Source: Candidatus Symbiopectobacterium endolongispinus (lineage in GTDB: Bacteria; Pseudomonadota; Gammaproteobacteria; Enterobacterales; Enterobacteriaceae). Taken from it: DNA of 64,000 nucleotides. Under the pieces are notes generated by a model that saw nothing but the letters and a program-made list of their open reading frames with translations, made no database searches and was not told the origin of the DNA. Position numbers and translations under genes: made by a program. Shown in pieces: positions 31,480-40,902 of this stretch; position 1 is the stretch's first letter, and each line of letters opens with the position of its first letter. The stretch covers positions 24,726 through 88,725 of the forward strand of contig NZ_JAFJYB010000009.1 of NCBI RefSeq assembly GCF_018777385.1, given 5' to 3'.

Positions 31480-32044
31480 CTGCCTTGTGCCTGTGGTTGA
31501 AAAGAACGCTACGGGTGGAATGGAGATTGTCCATCGAAAGCTTCATCCTGAATTTATCCAAAGGGTACTATGGTTATTCTGAGATGGGAATAAAGGTCAT
31601 CCTCGGAGACACAAAAACAGGTGAAAGTCATAAAATTAATACAAAAAGTAACTATTATATTTTGCTGGGATTAATCTGTACCAATAATCGTGGTTTTAAA
31701 AAAGTAAAAATAATCATTATTGGTTTGTTATGTTGTTTACTTGGTTTTTATCGATGTATTGTTTGTTATTGTATTTATATTTGGTGTTTTTTTTCTGATT
31801 TTGATGTGGATTAGGTATGTGGGCTTATGACTAAACTGTACTATTTATTCGTCGTTTTTTGCGCGCTATAATCCCTTTCCGAACCATTACCTATTAATTG
31901 TTATCTCAGCTATGCGAAACATTCCGGCTGCCACGCTGTCCGCCGGAACGGCATTTTATTGTTTTAATTTATCGCTTATTTATTCCGGCTCGAAAGCGGA
32001 ATAACCGCATGGTGTGATTTTTCATACCACGCAAGGAGTCTACC
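31480..32044. other. AT-rich intergenic region upstream of the cyd operon
   Basis: About 560 bases with no supportable gene. An open frame can be drawn at 31455-31814, but its composition (long Ile/Leu/Cys runs) looks like translated AT-rich noncoding DNA. The cydA ribosome site AAGGAG lies at 32032-32037. It presumably carries the cyd promoter; I see no convincing FNR or ArcA operator. Confidence 0.55.
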
Positions 32045-33623
32045 ATGTTTGATGTTGTCGAACTGTCTCGGTTGCAATTCGCCTTGACGGCTATGTATCA
32101 CTTTTTATTCGTCCCGCTAACATTAGGGCTGTCCTTTTTGTTGGCCATTATGAACACCACTTATGTGTTAACCGGTAAGCAAATCTATAAGGACATGACT
32201 AAATTTTGGGGCAAGTTGTTTGCCATCAATTTTGCCTTGTGGGTTGCTACCGGACTGACACTGGAGTTCCAGTTTGGTACTAACTGGCCCTATTACTCCC
32301 ACTACGTAGGCGATATTTTTGGTGCGCCTTTGGCGATGGAAGGGCTGATGGCCTTCTTCCTCGAGTCCACCCTCATCGGTCTGTTCTTTTTTTGGTTGGG
32401 ATCGGTTGAGTAAAGTTCAGCATGTGCTGGTGACCTGGTTTGTCGCACTGGGTTCCAATTTTTCAGCGTTGTGGATCCTGGTCGCCAACGGATGAATGCA
32501 AAATCCGGTGGCGGCAGCGTTTAATTATGAAACCATACGCATGGAAATGCTGAGTTTTTCCGAGCTGGTGTTGAACCCTGTCGCTCAGGTGAAATTTGTG
32601 CACACCGTGGCGGCTGGCTACACCGCAGGCGCGATGTTTGTGTTGGGGATCAGTTCCTATTATCTGCTCAAAGGCCGTGATATTCTCTTTGCCAAGCGCT
32701 CGTTTGCCATTGCGGCCAGCTTTGGACTGGCTTCTGTGCTGTCGGTCATTGTTCTCGGGGATGAGTCCGGTTATGTGATGGGCGATGTGCAGAAAACCAA
32801 GCTGGCTGCCATCGAAGCAGAATGGGAAACCCAGCCTGCGCCCGCGTCTTTCACGCTGTTTGCCATTCCTAATCGGGAGACAATGCAGAACGATTTCGCT
32901 ATCCATCTTCCTTATATTCTGGGGTTGATCGCGACCCGTTCACTCGATAAACCAGTTGTCGGTATCAAAGATCTGATGGCAGAACATGAAATCCGCATCC
33001 GTAATGGCATGATGGCCTACGGGTTGCTGGAGGCGCTGCGTGCAGGTAACACCGACCCTGCTGTTCGAGCCCGCTTTGATACGGCCAAACACGACCTTGG
33101 CTATGGCATGTTGCTCAAACGCTATACCGATGACGTCGCCAATGCCAGCGAAAGCCAGATTCAGCAAGCTGTCAACGATTCCATCCCCCGCGTCGCACCG
33201 CTGTATATCGCTTTTAGAGTGATGGTGGGCTGTGGTGTGCTGATGCTTGCCATTTTCGGATTGTCATTCTGGCGTGTGATCCGTGGTCGCATCGGGCAGG
33301 GGCGAGGCTTGCACCGCATGGCCCTCTACGCCATACCATTGCCGTGGATCGCGATTGAATCCGGCTGGTTCGTTGCTGAGTACGGCCGCCAGCCGTGGGC
33401 GGTTGGTGAAGTGTTACCTACCGCAGTGGCCAATTCATCTCTTGAAGCCCACGACATTCTGCTGTCGATGGGGCTGATTTGTGGGTTGTATACGCCGTTT
33501 CTAGTGGCAGAAACCTACCTGATGTTCAAGTTTGCCCGATTGGGACCCAGTAGCTTAAAAACGGGCCGCTACCATTTTGAACAACCGCTGCCGCCATCAC
33601 CTGCCACACAAACTAAAGGTTAA
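32045..33623 (+). pseudogene. cydA: Cytochrome bd oxidase subunit I CydA, broken
   Basis: Subunit I of a CydAB-type quinol oxidase (522 residues in E. coli), carrying hemes b558, b595 and d. The start [20 protein letters not shown] includes the conserved heme histidine. One extra T in a seven-T run (32387-32393) shifts the frame just before [14 protein letters not shown] at 32493-32495 then replaces the tryptophan of the NGWMQNP motif. The rest is open, with the Q-loop and GRQPWAVGEVLPT (about 33380) preserved. A tryptophan also replaces the glycine of the FALGVATG block. Two lesions make it non-functional. It is probably a second bd operon, because it is not next to tol-pal as in E. coli (inference). 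Confidence 0.95.
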
Positions 33624-33637
33624 CAGGAGCTTCAATC

Positions 33638-34776
33638 ATGCTGGATTACGAAACATTGCGCCTGATTTGGCGGGGATTGATCGGTCTTTTGTTTATCGGC
33701 TTCGCCATTACCGACGGTTTCGACATGGGGTGGGTATTTTGCTGCGCATCCTGGGCAAAAACGATATTGAGCGGCGAGTAATGATTAACGTCATTGCCCC
33801 ACACTGGGATGGTAACCAGGTCTGGTTGATTACCGGTGCTGGGGCACTGTTTGCCGCCTGGCCGATGGTGTATGCCGCCGCTTTTTCCGGGTTCTATTTT
33901 GCGATGATTCTGGTGCTGGCAGCGCTGTTCTTTCGCCAGATTGGTTTTGATTATCGTTCCAAGCTTGAAAACGCCCGTTGGCGTGGGCTGTGGGACTGGG
34001 GAATTTTTATTGGCAGCTTCGTCCCTGCGCTGGTGTTCGGTATCGCCTTTGGCAATCTATTATAAGGGGTACCGTTGAACGTGGATAAGTATTTACGGCT
34101 AACTTATCACGGTGGCTTTTTCGATCTCCTTAACCCTTTTGGCGTGTTGGTAGGGTTGGTGAGCGTAGCGATGCTTATCACGCACGGTGCAATTTATCTG
34201 CAACTGCGTACCACGCAGACACTTCAGGTTCGCGCGCAAAAAACCACGCAGGTTGCCAGCGTGCTGACCAGTATCGCATTCTTACTGGCTGGTGTTTGGG
34301 TCATCATGGGCATTGATGGTTACGTTATTACCTCTGCGTTAGATGAAGCCGCCCCTTCTGATCCGTTGCGTAAAGTGGTGGTTCAGCAAGCAGGGGCCTG
34401 GTTAATCAACTTTAATACGCACCCCGTGCTGTGGTTAATCCCGGTACTGGGCGTGATTCTGCCTTGGTTGACCATGCTGCTGTCACGCGTAAACCGCTGT
34501 GGTTGGGGTTTCCTCACCTCATCATTGACGATTGCCAGTGTGATCCTGACGGCAGGAATCACACTGTTTCCCTTCGTGATACCTTCAAGTATTGCGCCTA
34601 ATGTCAGCCTGACGATTTGGGATGCCACTTCGAGTCAACTGACGCTTCAGGTTATGACGATTTTGGCCTGCATTTTTGTTCCTGCCATTCTGCTCTACAC
34701 CAGTTGGTGTTATTACAAGATGTTCGGGCGGATTGATGCGCGTTATATCGAAGAAAATAAGCATTCTGCTTACTGA
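33638..34776 (+). pseudogene. cydB: Cytochrome bd oxidase subunit II CydB, broken
   Basis: Subunit II (379 residues in E. coli). ATG 33638 with AGGAG just upstream gives [14 protein letters not shown]. Loss of one G in the GACATGGGG run (33727-33730) shifts the frame at FDMGVGILLR. The main body ([18 protein letters not shown]) is open until TAA at 34063-34065, where the family has a glutamine (LLQGVP). The remainder from LNVDKYLRL to HSAY is open. One frameshift plus one CAA-to-TAA-type nonsense change. It follows cydA by 14 bp and is followed by an intact cydX. Confidence 0.95.
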
Positions 34777-34795
34777 TATTTTAAGGAGAGTAAGT

Positions 34796-34900
34796 ATGTG
34801 GTATTTCGCCTGGATACTTGGCACGATGCTGGCCTGTTCATTTTCGCTAATTACTGCGCTGGCGGTAGAACATCAGGACGGAGTAAACGGCACCCTATGA
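34796..34900 (+). CDS. cydX: Cytochrome bd small subunit CydX
   Basis: 34-residue single-span protein MWYFAWILGTMLACSFSLIT..., nearly the same start as E. coli CydX (37 residues), which stabilises heme d in the CydAB oxidase. AAGGAGAG lies 8 bases upstream. The charged tail is shorter than in E. coli. It is intact, although both large subunits encoded just upstream are broken, so it is either a passive survivor (small target for mutation) or could serve a CydAB encoded elsewhere. Confidence 0.9.
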   Translation: MWYFAWILGTMLACSFSLITALAVEHQDGVNGTL

Positions 34901-35040
34901 ACATATGATGCAGAGACAGATTTGTGGCTGCTGAAATAATTCCATCGTTATGTTTATTGGCGAGGTAAACGATAAATCTACTCAAACACAATTTAGTCGC
35001 GACGCTGTGCGAGCAGATTTATAGGATTACTCATTACAGT

Positions 35041-36491
35041 TTATATTTTCACACTGTGCCTGGCTTTGATTTGCTGCTGAATGAGTGATGCTAATGTTTT
35101 TACGCTTTGTTCGCAGCGCTCATCCCATTCATAGGAAACATTCAATCGGAAATGGCGATCGTATTTGTCACCGGTCGTGAACATTTTTCCGGGCGCGATA
35201 CTGATCCCTTTCTCTAACGCTTGCCAGTAAAGCGCAGTGCTGCTGAGACCGGGAGGTAATTCTAGCCAAAGGAAATAGCCACCGCGGGAAGGGAAAATAG
35301 TAACGTCATAAGGGAGATGTTGCTGGAGCGATTGGATCGCCGCATTTTTACGTTGTTCTAATGTCTTGCGAAGACGGCGCAGGTGACTGTCATAGCTGCT
35401 TGTCGCAAGGTATTCTGCGATAGCTAACTGCATGGGGGCACTGGCAGACAGCGTGCCCATCAGTTGTAAGCGCTGGATACTTTTGGCATGGTGACCGGCC
35501 GCTACCCAACCGATTCGGAACCATGCCATCAGGTTCTTGGAAAATGAAGAACAGTGCAGGATCAAACCTTTGTTGTCTAATGCCTTCGCGGGTAACGGCC
35601 GCTGTAAGCCAGAGTACAGTTCACCATAAACATCATCTTCAACCAATCCCACGCCATATTTTTCCAGCATTGCCACTAGCCGCTGTTTATTTTCCCATGA
35701 CAGTGTGCAGCCGAGTGGGTTATGAAAGTTGGTCATCAGCCAACAGGCTTTGATGGGATAGTCATTCAACGCCTGGTGCAGCGCATCAAGATCTATGCCG
35801 TGTTGTGGATCGGTAGCTATTGCAATCGCCTTAAGCTTAAAACGTTCAATGGCCTGTAACGCACCGTAAAAGGTAGGCGATTCGATAGCGACATAATCTT
35901 CCGGCTCCGTCAGCGCCTGAAGGCTCAAATTGAGTGACTCCATCGCGCCGGCGGTAATAACGATTTCATCGGGTGAAACGGCAATATACCTTGCAATGCG
36001 TAGCGCTGAGCAATGTGTTTTCTTAGCTGCTCGTTGCCTGGGGGGAGATTATCCAGGGCATTTCGTGGCTGCATGCGGCGCGTTACTGAGACCAAAGAGC
36101 GGGTTAATTGTCGTTGAGGGAAAAGATGCGGATCAGGGAATGCTGAGCCAAAAGGAACGACTGAGGGAGCCTTGCTGGCTTGAAGCACATCAAAAATAAA
36201 CGCATTCACGTCAACATCCTCCGTCAATTCCACACGTGCCTGCGTATTTGAATAGGGGGTGCTATCAAGCGGTGCTGCGGCTAACTGCGGCGCGGCGTAG
36301 TACCCGGACTGTGGACGCGATATAAGCAGCCCTTGGCTTTCTAATAATTGATAGACTCGTAACACCGTCATCAGACTCATGCCAGAGTGAATTGACTTTT
36401 CTCGCAGCGACGGGAGTTTGTCACCCGGTTGCCAGATCCCTTCTTGAAGTTGCTTTCGCATCTGGCGAGCCAATTGCTCGAACTTGGCCAT
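35041..36491 (-). pseudogene. YdcR-like MocR regulator (GntR + aminotransferase), frameshifted
   Basis: MocR-type protein of about 470-480 residues: N-terminal GntR winged helix (QPGDKLPSLREKSIHSGMS, LLESQGLLISRPQSGYY) and a class I aminotransferase-like domain with the PLP-lysine motif CSSFSKNL. The best match I recall is E. coli YdcR. One frameshift near 35985 separates RYALQGI from the expected SPDEIVITAGAMESL. In addition, the conserved PGFRIGW block after the lysine reads AWFRIGW. Both halves are otherwise open. Divergent or adjacent target genes are not obvious. Confidence 0.88.
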
Positions 36492-36580
36492 AGCACACCT
36501 GTTTTTTGCCGTGATGGATAATTGGATGAGAGCGTATCACCACATGGGGGTTAACGGTTAGTGCGGGGAGCCGTGGAATA

Positions 36581-36627
36581 GCCACCCAGTAGATGGAATG
36601 AATGGCATGCACTTTCTACTGGGTGGC
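36581..36627. repeat. Perfect 13-bp inverted repeat
   Basis: GCCACCCAGTAGA (36581-36593) and TCTACTGGGTGGC (36615-36627), with a 21-base loop. It lies between ylaC and the MocR gene, both on the minus strand. The stem is strong, but no T-tract follows on either side, so it may be a terminator lacking a tail, an RNA stem or a repeat remnant. Confidence 0.7.
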
Positions 36628-36698
36628 AGATATTTTGGTGATTCATACGCTACGCGTTATATTGCGGCGTTTCTAAGATAAGCGAGAGAAAAAACATC

Positions 36699-37136
36699 TT
36701 AAAAACCCACCTCACCCTTTGTGCATTGGATTTTTGTGATTCCGTTTTTTACTTCCTGTGCAACATGTTCATTGCTTAACAGTTTATTCACTGTGTCATG
36801 TGAAATTTGACGGTTGGTAAACCATTCGCCGTTATAGCAAACACGTAAGTCCAGCACGTCTATATCTTCGAAGCGATATTTGGGATTGATATCTATCGAT
36901 AGCGCTACTGACATGACGAGCATAAACCCCGTGAAGCCAATCAGGTAGGGCAGGCCAAAATAAGTCGCATACAATAAAATCAAGGCGACAGGCACGTAGC
37001 TGATCAGCATCGCGGAGAACAGATAAGGGTGAGAGCGCATAAACTTTAGGCTAAAACGTATTTTATTATCACGCCCCTCTTCCTGGTTAATGCGTTCAAT
37101 CTCTTCAGTCAGAAGACGTTTTACTTCATCCATCAT
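36699..37136 (-). CDS. ylaC: YlaC-family inner membrane protein, C-terminally truncated
   Basis: 145-residue protein with a cytoplasmic N-terminus, two membrane segments (FSAMLISYVPVALILLYAT and LIGFTGFMLVMSVALS) and the family block YRFEDIDVLDLRVCYNGEW. E. coli YlaC has about 156 residues. Here the frame stops at TAA 36699-36701 directly after KGEVGF, where E. coli continues with a tyrosine. The same frame then reads DVFSLAYLRNAAI to a second stop at 36657. A tyrosine-to-stop change has thus removed about 14 residues. Function of the family is unknown; the truncated product may still be stable. Start chosen at ATG 37136. Confidence 0.82.
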   Translation of the reverse strand: MMDEVKRLLTEEIERINQEEGRDNKIRFSLKFMRSHPYLFSAMLISYVPVALILLYATYFGLPYLIGFTGFMLVMSVALSIDINPKYRFEDIDVLDLRVCYNGEWFTNRQISHDTVNKLLSNEHVAQEVKNGITKIQCTKGEVGF

Positions 37137-37274
37137 CAACACCGTTACGCTTAGGGATATTTTTCTGATTCAACAAGAATCTGACAATCTTTTTTCAATT
37201 ACAACACAGTTGTACCACAGAGAATAGATACAGTTTTCTCCGTATTGGCTATAACAGTTTGTTCAGTCGGGAGC

Positions 37275-37781
37275 CTATCTTTCGTCAGGAGAGGGGCCAC
37301 GTTCAAGAAAGGTAGAAAGTGCAATATAGCTGCGCAATGAACGAACGCCTTCCAGACTCTGAATTTCCATCAGGAAATTTTCCAGAGATTCGGTGTCGGC
37401 CGCGCGCACCTTTATTAAAACGCATCCATCCCCCGCGACAGTATGCAGTTCTTCAACTTCACGTCGGCTGGTGAACTGAAGAAGGGCGCGGGTCGCTTTA
37501 TAGCTGCTGGTATCAATAACAAGGAACGTTAACAGCGTTCGGCCCAGCTTGCAGCTATCCAGTACCGCAACGGTTGCCTTGATAACTCCGTTACGTTTCA
37601 AACGCTTTACGCGATCGTGTACCGCCGGTGCCGAAAGATTCACGATTTCGCTCAGTTCGCTGTAACTGCGCCCTGAATCTTCAGCCAGCGCGCCTAATAT
37701 TTTTCGGTCAATTGCATCGAGTTCTGCCGGTTTATGTCGTGTCTGCCGAATACCATCTTTTTCTTTATCAAATGCATCCAT
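37275..37781 (-). CDS. Lrp/AsnC-family transcriptional regulator
   Basis: 168-residue regulator. After a short charged extension, the AsnC helix-turn-helix (LDAIDRKILGALAEDSGRSYSELS, quoted in part; then SAPAVHDRVKRLKRNGVI) is followed by the RAM-type ligand domain (VLIKVRAADTESLENFLMEI). It lies divergent from the MFS transporter with an 84-bp gap, so it probably controlled that gene, perhaps an amino-acid exporter or drug efflux (inference). No lesion. Confidence 0.88.
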   Translation of the reverse strand: MDAFDKEKDGIRQTRHKPAELDAIDRKILGALAEDSGRSYSELSEIVNLSAPAVHDRVKRLKRNGVIKATVAVLDSCKLGRTLLTFLVIDTSSYKATRALLQFTSRREVEELHTVAGDGCVLIKVRAADTESLENFLMEIQSLEGVRSLRSYIALSTFLERGPSPDER

Positions 37782-37865
37782 AAGGGTTTACTTCCTGAAT
37801 AAAGTATCGAATATACTCGATTTTACCTAATGATATTCAATCAACAAGTACATGCTGGAGTTTCA

Positions 37866-39049
37866 ATGCCTATAGCTATTTTAGCCCTCGCCGTCGGCGC
37901 ATTCGGGATCGGTCTTACTGAATTTGTTATTGCGGGTATCCTCCCTCAAATTGCCGCTGATTTTGGCGTCAATATCCCTACTGCTGGGCTAATGGCCACA
38001 TCCTACGCATTGGGTGTTTTCGTCGGTGCACCACTTTTGACGGTTTTGGGGGGCAAGGGTGCCGCGTAAAACGATGCTGATAGCACTGGGATTTATATTC
38101 ACCATCGGTAACATTATTACCGCCATCGCACCGACACTGGCGCTGGCGATTGCTGGCCGTATCATCACGTCCTTCAATCATGGTGCTTTTTTGGTATCGG
38201 ATCGATTATTGCGGCCTCGCTGGTTGCACCGGGGCGTCAGGCAAGCGCTATTGCTTTTATGTTTTCGGGATTGACGTTGGCCAACCTGCTGGGCGTACCT
38301 CTCGGTACCTGGCTCGCGCAACTTTTTGGATGGCGGCTAGTTTTCTGGGTGATTGCCGCGATTGGTCTGTTTACGATAGCCAGAGTTGCTTTGCTGGTTC
38401 CGCACATTGAGAAAGGGAAAGCTGTGGCTCTACGCGCAGAACTACGCGCTTTTATCGATCCTCAGGTATTACTTGTCATGGGCATCACAGTTTTTGGTCC
38501 GGCCGCGTTTTTCATCTCTATCACCTACATCGCCCCGATGATGATCGAAAAAGCCGGTTTTTCAGCCAGCGGGGTTGCTTGGCTGATGGTGCTTTTTGGC
38601 TTCGGACTTGCCGTGGGGAACTGGATGGGAGGACGTTTCGCCGATCGCTCACTTTTTGGCACACTTTTCGTCACCCTTGCAGCACAAGGCGCGGTGCTTT
38701 TCGTCTTTTGGGCCGGTGTTGAGAATCATGTGGTTGCCGGTATCTCAATCTTCCTTATAGCCGCTTTTGGTTTCGCAACGGTTTCGCCCATTCAGAAACT
38801 GGTTATGGATCGCGCCAGCCATGCCGGTGCCCCAACAATGACGGCATCGGTAAACATCGGCATGTTCAATCTGGGAAATGCGCTGGGCGCCTGGGTGGGG
38901 GGGGGGGGGGAGCCACTATAGCTGCCGGTTTTGGCCTGGCGTCACCGAACTGGGCTGGTGCCATTCTCTCCTTTATCGCGCTGGGGCTCGCTTTTCTGGC
39001 ATGGCAAAGTGCCCGCAAAGAGTATGCACTGCAAGTGCATGCCGAATAG
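37866..39049 (+). pseudogene. MFS efflux transporter (DHA1/AraJ-like), broken
   Basis: 12-helix major facilitator of about 390 residues, drug/proton antiporter type (GLTEFVIAGILPQIAADF at the start). ATG 37866 follows CTGGAG. Frameshift near 38062 (LTVLGGK, then VPRKTMLIALGFIF elsewhere), another near 38190 (HGAFL, then GIGSIIAASLVAPG). A 14-G run at 38897-38910 in the ALGAWVGG segment throws TIAAGFGLASPNWAG into another frame. The last helix ends with TAG 39047-39049. At least three lesions. Immediately after the stop, integrase sequence begins. Confidence 0.9.
38897..38910 (+). repeat. 14-G homopolymer in the MFS pseudogene
   Basis: Fourteen consecutive G at the site of a frame change in a conserved glycine-rich helix. 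The length far exceeds other G-runs in the window and would be a slippage hotspot. Confidence 0.85.
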
Positions 39050-39197
39050 GTGATCCTTACCATTGATACGATATTTGAGATACCCGTTGCGTGAACCGTT
39101 GGGATTGACGAGTAAATAGAGACCGTGTGAATTGGAGGCTTTTAAAAGTTCAGTGGGATGCTTTTACGTGGTGTATTTTTAGATCGTTAAGAGCGAT
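39050..39197 (-). pseudogene. N-terminal remnant of a P4-type integrase
   Basis: Minus strand encodes the N-terminus of a P4-family tyrosine integrase. The position equal to the start codon of the related copy at 46750 reads ATC here (39195-39197), followed by ALNDLKI. After a stop and frame changes, SNSHGLYLLVNPNGSRN and YLKYRINGKDH are recognisable. It ends exactly where the MFS gene stops, so the rest is deleted. It begins about 150 bp from an att-like repeat (39348-39368), as does the other copy relative to tRNA-Asn. This marks a second element integrated in tandem. Confidence 0.75.
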
Positions 39198-39316
39198 TTG
39201 GGGCACACTCCATTATCGAACCAACCTGACCCGAAATCTGACCACCGAATTCACCCGGTATAAAGGAAAAGTAAGCACGCATCGGGAAAGGATTCTTGCA
39301 TTATTTTATTGAATCA

Positions 39317-39347
39317 AAAAGCAGATGCCGAGGGCATCTGCTTTTTG
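39317..39347. terminator. Perfect hairpin with A/T tracts next to the att repeat
   Basis: AAAAAGCAGATGCC / GGCATCTGCTTTTT, a 14-bp perfect stem with a 3-base loop. Bidirectional terminator shape. It directly abuts the att-like repeat. Confidence 0.8.
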
Positions 39348-39368
39348 AATTTGGCTCCTGTGACTGGG
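39348..39368. repeat. att-like direct repeat of the tRNA-Asn 3' end (inner copy)
   Basis: GAATTTGGCTCCTGTGACTGG differs at one base from 46907-46927, which includes the 3' end of the tRNA-Asn gene. Such a duplicated tRNA end is the hallmark of tyrosine-integrase insertion. Confidence 0.8.
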
Positions 39369-39374
39369 ATTGTT

Positions 39375-39545
39375 AGCAGCACGCACGCTGATACTTTCTT
39401 GGTGATTCATCTGCGGTTGAACTGCATCCTGCGACCACAGACCGGACGTCATCAAGGCACTAGAGGCCATTGCCAAGAATCTGTGGTCGCAGCTTCCATC
39501 TTTCGTGTCAAAACCTATCAGGCGCAACGTCTAATGTTGTTCAGT
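39375..39545 (-). pseudogene. C-terminal remnant of a P4-type integrase
   Basis: Minus strand reads LIGFDTKDGSCDHRFLAMA, then SSALMTSGLWSQDAVQPQMN, with parallels to GYDTKDKICGHGFRAMACS of the copy near 46400. It covers the tyrosine-recombinase box with HxxR (here degraded to DHRF) and the following helix. It is only a fragment. Its position just outside cargo gene mipA and next to the att repeat indicates it belonged to an integrase whose remainder is gone. Confidence 0.7.
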
Positions 39546-39601
39546 CGCCGGTTGATGCTATGTACGGTGCATGCTTATGGCGAATGTGATTAACGGACTG
39601 G

Positions 39602-40399
39602 TCAGAAACGATAAACGTAACCGAGAGCGAACGTGTTCTGGTTAGGCTTGTCTACCAGTGGGCTATCTTTGACGGCACTGCCGAAGCGTGTAGCACCGAC
39701 ATCCAAAAACACCGCGTGATGGCTAGAAGGTATGTAGTCGATGCGAAGCCCAATCTGCATATTCGTAGTCGCTTTTCCCTCGAAGAAGATGCGGTTGGTT
39801 TGGACCTCGGGCGTCTTCACACCGTAGTAGTCGACGTATTTATCATCGACCCATTCTGCAGCAATACGTGGTGTGAAGCCGAATTTGCCAGCGGTGAAGC
39901 GTCGATCAATTTGTAACTGGGCGCGTGTTCCTTTGCTATTGCCCATAGCATCAGTGAGGACTTCCCACGTGACATTGGCTAATTCCGTTTTCCAAATTAC
40001 TGCACCACCAGCCAAGATACTGGCCTTACGTTCATCCATGCCGTTCAGGTACGGGGAGTCCTTTGCTTTGTAACCATCACCCGTCCAGCGTGCACGCAGG
40101 CGGAACGAAAGTGAATCGGTTGAGAGCAGCTTGACGTCGAAGGTGGGGATGGATGCGCTTATCCACTTGTTTTCGTACGATACAATCGGTAGAGGATACA
40201 CTTCGCGATCAAAATTACGGTATGGTTTGTCGACAACGGCGGCTCCGATTCCCAGTGACCATTTACCCCCGGTTTCCTCGGCCTGATTGCTTTGTGCGAA
40301 TGCTATTGATGACCATGTGATGGAGATTGCCATTGCAGCGATCATTCTCATACCGGAAGATCCCAATGGGCGGCGGCGAGAGAGATTTTGTTGATTCAT
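39602..40399 (-). CDS. MipA/OmpV-family outer-membrane protein
   Basis: 265-residue protein with signal peptide (cleavage after WSSIAFA, about residue 36) and beta-barrel character. Family blocks: WSLGIGAAVVDKPYRNFD, VYPLPIVSYENKWI and the C-terminal TFALGYVYRF ending in phenylalanine, as outer-membrane barrels do. MipA/OmpV proteins have been linked to peptidoglycan-enzyme scaffolding and to stress or antibiotic responses, and are often encoded next to a two-component system, as here. No lesion. Cargo of the tRNA-Asn island. Confidence 0.85.
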   Translation of the reverse strand: MNQQNLSRRRPLGSSGMRMIAAMAISITWSSIAFAQSNQAEETGGKWSLGIGAAVVDKPYRNFDREVYPLPIVSYENKWISASIPTFDVKLLSTDSLSFRLRARWTGDGYKAKDSPYLNGMDERKASILAGGAVIWKTELANVTWEVLTDAMGNSKGTRAQLQIDRRFTAGKFGFTPRIAAEWVDDKYVDYYGVKTPEVQTNRIFFEGKATTNMQIGLRIDYIPSSHHAVFLDVGATRFGSAVKDSPLVDKPNQNTFALGYVYRF

Positions 40400-40902
40400 A
40401 GGTTAGCCCTTTCTATGGTTGATTGGTGGAAACGCGTTGCTATTTGCCGTTTAAACTCGATGACAGAAGGGATGAGTCGGGCTGTCAGCGGCGTGAAGTG
40501 CTGCTTGAAGTGGCGTTCGGAAGACCGACGATCTGCCATGCAAACCAGGCTGAATAGGGAATTGGTGACTATCACGGTGGTGGTCAAAATGGAGGCGCGA
40601 TGTACTCATTTCTGGGCCTTGGAGATTCGGCCAAGATTTGATACTCTATTGCCAGCGTAATGTGCGCGGCGGCCGGATGAACGAAGGCTGTGTATCTGGG
40701 GGGAGGGCGTGATGCAGAATCGAATTTTCCAGTCTCGTGGCGCCTCGAAATGATGCGCCTATGAGGCTGGATACTACGCAGGAGTATTTAGCAGATTTTT
40801 AGAGTTTTTAAGAATTCGTTATGAGACAGGGTGCAGAGGAAAAATATTGTTGTGGCCTCTCTTACTGCTATTAATGTGCCCATCAAACCTGCTTTAGAGA
40901 GC
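40400..40902. other. Intergenic region upstream of mipA, with a possible regulator box
   Basis: About 500 bases without a supportable gene, between the start of mipA (minus) and the end of the kinase gene (minus). At 40796-40812, TTTTTAGAGTTTTTAAG resembles a tandem TTTAA-type repeat with 11-bp spacing like the one upstream of the response regulator. It may be a binding site, but it lies almost 400 bp from mipA. Confidence 0.4.

Noticed and set aside
31455..31814. 119-codon plus-strand frame before cydA
   Set aside because: Overlaps the start of the RidA gene, then reads as AT-rich noncoding DNA with runs of Ile/Leu/Cys; no plausible start context or homology.
40388..40660. Plus-strand frame overlapping the mipA start
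   Set aside because: Overlaps the signal-peptide region of a convincing gene and shows no protein-like pattern.
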